The position numbers were made by a program, and so were the translations under genes. Shown here piece after piece: positions 62,068-64,000 of a DNA stretch of 64,000 nt. How positions within the stretch are numbered: position 1 is the stretch's first letter; the number at the start of each line of letters is the position of its first letter. A model generated the notes under the pieces. That model saw only the letters and a program-made list of their open reading frames with translations. It was not told where the DNA came from and ran no database searches. Source of the DNA: Thiohalocapsa sp. PB-PSB1 (GTDB taxonomy: Bacteria; Pseudomonadota; Gammaproteobacteria; Chromatiales; Chromatiaceae); NCBI GenBank assembly GCA_016745215.1, contig CP050890.1:5394001-5458000 (forward strand), read 5' to 3'.

Positions 62068-64000
62068 CCTGACCTGGCGCCTGCGCACCCCAGAACAGCT
62101 CGACGGCCAGGAACTTGAAAGGGAACAGCAGCACCCAGCCGGCGGCACCGAGGCTGAACCGGCGCGCCAGGCGTGCGTTCTCATTCAGGCTCAGCTCGAA
62201 CCCGCTGGCCAGTGCCCACAGCAGCCGCATCTGCCGCAGGTCGTTGTCCATCAGGACGATCTGGGCCGCATCCGTGGCCACCGTGGTCGCCCCGCTCAGT
62301 GAAATGGAGACATCGGCCTGGCGCAGTGCGATGGCGTCGTTGATGCCGTCGCCGATAAAGCACACCCGGGCGCCTTGTTGCTGCAGCGCCTTGATCCTCT
62401 CGGCCTTCTGCGCCGGCAAGACATTGGCGAAACAGTCATCCAGACCCAGGGCCTTGGTGAGCGCCCGGGTCGGCGCGTCCTGATCCCCCGACAAGATGTA
62501 GCGCTTGAGCCCGAGCCCCGCCAACCAGGCGACGGTCTCGGCGGCCTCCGGACGCAGGCCGGCGGCAAGCTCGACGGCGCCGATGACGGCCTGGTCCAAC
62601 GCGACATACACGAGCGTGTGGCCCAGCGCCGAGACCCGGCCCCGGGTCTCGTCCAGATCGTCGCCCGGGTCCAATCCGAGCTCGCGCAGGAAGCGCTCGC
62701 TGCCGACGCTGACGCGGCTGCCGCCGATGTCGGTGGTCAGGCCGCGTCCGACCTCGACCGCGGCATGTCCGAGCGCGGGCAGCGCAAGCCCCAGGCGAGC
62801 CGCCTCGGCCACGATGGCCTGGGCGATCGGGTGGCTTTGATGGGCCTCCGCGGCGGCGGCATAGGTCAATACCGCATGTGCGTCCCAACCCGACACCGGA
62901 TGCACTGCCGCCACGGTCGGGACCTCCAGGGTCAGGGTGCCGGTCTTGTCGAAGACGATCGTATCGACGCCCGGCAGCCGCTCCAGCGCCCGGCCGTCCT
63001 TGATCAGCAGGCCACGCTCGGCAGCGCTCTTGAGGCCGTTCAGGAGCGTCAGCAGGCGCAGCGGAATGAGGCTCATCAGATAGTTGCAGCCGAACATGGC
63101 CGCCATGGCGGTGGGCCCCCCGACCACCCAGCCGAGTGCGCCCGCCGGGAGCATGACCCACTTGGTCTTCTCCAGGCGGCGGAACTGGTCGCTGAACCGC
63201 ACCTGTTGCCGCCGCACCGTGTCGTCGAGCACCAGCGCGATCTTGGCCGCGACCGTCTCGCTGCCGGTCTTTTCCACGCGCACCTGGAGCCGACCGGCCA
63301 GGACCAGGGTGGCCGCCAGAACCGGGTCGCCGACGGACTTGTCCACCGGCTGCGATTCGCCGGTGAGGCGGTGCTGATCGACCACAGCAGCACCGGCGAC
63401 GACCACGCCATCCACCGGGATCGGCTGCCCCGCGTTGAGCACCAGCACGTGGCCGGCGCCGAGCCGCGTGAAGGGGATCTCGACCTCGACCCCGTCCATG
63501 AGCACCCACACCCGTTGCGGCTGCTCGCCGAAGAGCTGGGTCAGCTGCGTCCGGGTGACGGTCTGGGAGAGGAGCTCGAGCTTGCGGTTCAGGGCGATCA
63601 GGATCAGGCCGAGGCTGCCGATCAGGAAATAGCCGCTCAGCCACATCGCGCCGAGATAGAGCACCAGCAGGTGCAGCAGGCTGAAGCGCCGCTCGTGGAC
63701 CGCCAGGTACCAGGATTGCTGCAGCAGCGGCCACATGGCGTAGAGCGCGATGCCCCAGACCCCGGGCAGCAGCCACGGCAGGTGCGCCAGGTAGGACGTG
63801 CCGGTGAGCACCGATGCGGACAGGCTCAGCGCGAGATTGCGGTTGCCGCGGCGCTCCTCGGCGCTCAGGACGCGGGACTCGCGCCCCGACAGCCGAGCCA
63901 TCTGGTCCGTGCGCGTGCGCCCGACGATCATCGGATCAAGCCGTTTCTGGACCCAGTCCTGGTAGCGCTCGTCCAGGCGCTCGACCAGCCCGGTCGAGCG
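62054..64000 (-). CDS. P1B-like P-type ATPase without CPx motif (5' end outside window)
   Basis: 648 residues visible; the frame is open to the window edge. Actuator TGES in QHRLTGESQPV; phosphorylation loop VFDKTGTLTLEVP; HP-type motif HQSHPIAQAIV; hinge CFIGDGINDAIALRQ. In helix 4, where heavy-metal pumps have CPC or CPH, the sequence is FGCNYLMSLIPLRLLTLLNG. The N-terminal part seen has two helix pairs. The C-terminal pair is followed by WGAQAPGQDAPW. It may be a divergent heavy-metal pump or a non-transporting relative. Its stop overlaps the sulfotransferase start by 14 bases. Confidence 0.88.
   Translation of the reverse strand, partial: RSTGLVERLDERYQDWVQKRLDPMIVGRTRTDQMARLSGRESRVLSAEERRGNRNLALSLSASVLTGTSYLAHLPWLLPGVWGIALYAMWPLLQQSWYLAVHERRFSLLHLLVLYLGAMWLSGYFLIGSLGLILIALNRKLELLSQTVTRTQLTQLFGEQPQRVWVLMDGVEVEIPFTRLGAGHVLVLNAGQPIPVDGVVVAGAAVVDQHRLTGESQPVDKSVGDPVLAATLVLAGRLQVRVEKTGSETVAAKIALVLDDTVRRQQVRFSDQFRRLEKTKWVMLPAGALGWVVGGPTAMAAMFGCNYLMSLIPLRLLTLLNGLKSAAERGLLIKDGRALERLPGVDTIVFDKTGTLTLEVPTVAAVHPVSGWDAHAVLTYAAAAEAHQSHPIAQAIVAEAARLGLALPALGHAAVEVGRGLTTDIGGSRVSVGSERFLRELGLDPGDDLDETRGRVSALGHTLVYVALDQAVIGAVELAAGLRPEAAETVAWLAGLGLKRYILSGDQDAPTRALTKALGLDDCFANVLPAQKAERIKALQQQGARVCFIGDGINDAIALRQADVSISLSGATTVATDAAQIVLMDNDLRQMRLLWALASGFELSLNENARLARRFSLGAAGWVLLFPFKFLAVELFWGAQAPGQDAPW

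Noticed and set aside
62436..63776. 446-codon frame within the P-type ATPase gene
   Set aside because: Arg/Gly-rich out-of-frame shadow; the ATPase frame carries every expected motif.

Overview
This window reads as chromosome of a free-living gammaproteobacterium, most likely a purple sulfur bacterium of the Chromatiaceae. That is an inference from gene content (PhaB, AmtB with a sigma-54 promoter, a NifX/NafY-like FeMo-cofactor domain protein, an aldehyde dehydrogenase with its DUF779 partner, a VPLPA-CTERM protein, three HupE/UreJ-type proteins) and from a very heavy load of insertion sequences. No rRNA is present, and the only tRNA-like gene (9697-9769) is odd.

Layout. 1-5060: IS graveyard (ISAzo13, IS1182 and IS1634-type remnants) around a secreted fasciclin protein and two small unknown genes. 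5063-30200: mostly chromosomal backbone: AAA15 ATPase, rtcB, SPFH protein, a tRNA-like gene, a candidate small RNA, an XRE regulator, DUF779-ALDH, mutS, an Hpt plus receiver-kinase signalling pair, phaB, a membrane protein, a Cache protein, amtB, a DUF58-MoxR pair (now preceded by an IS with an AGTAT duplication), a lipoprotein and a FeMo-co-type protein. This part carries three families of dispersed non-coding repeats: a four-copy miniature element, a three-copy 300-400 bp element and one inverted palindromic pair. 29800-33700: decayed integron-type integrase, decayed DNA methylase, IS21 with a broken istA and intact istB, and a truncated tyrosine recombinase.

33723-53978 is the most informative region. 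An IS1634-family transposase gene is split in two. Its C-terminal part lies at 33804-35310 and its N-terminal part at 53216-53830. Between them sits a 17.9 kb composite transposon with two directly repeated 1814-bp IS copies (35311-37124 and 51402-53215) and a 7-bp duplication TAAGCCA at the outer edges only. Joining the outer flanks restores the transposase reading frame exactly. The cargo holds a tight four-gene operon (VOC protein, small subunit, GMC flavoprotein with a likely Fe-S motif, and a 402-aa protein whose C-terminus resembles an ADP-ribosyltransferase fold), an ABC-F remnant, IS110/ISL3/IS91/IS630 elements, a REP-flanked RAYT transposase broken by an IS4 element with an 11-bp duplication, a decayed integrase, a Nudix/ThiE-like protein, and a VapBC toxin-antitoxin pair.

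54063-64000: backbone again. A PpiC-type foldase and three HupE/UreJ-like membrane proteins form one operon. A secreted LamG-metallophosphoesterase and a VPLPA-CTERM protein follow on the other strand, then an IS91 remnant, a sulfotransferase and a P-type ATPase without the usual CPx motif that runs off the window end.
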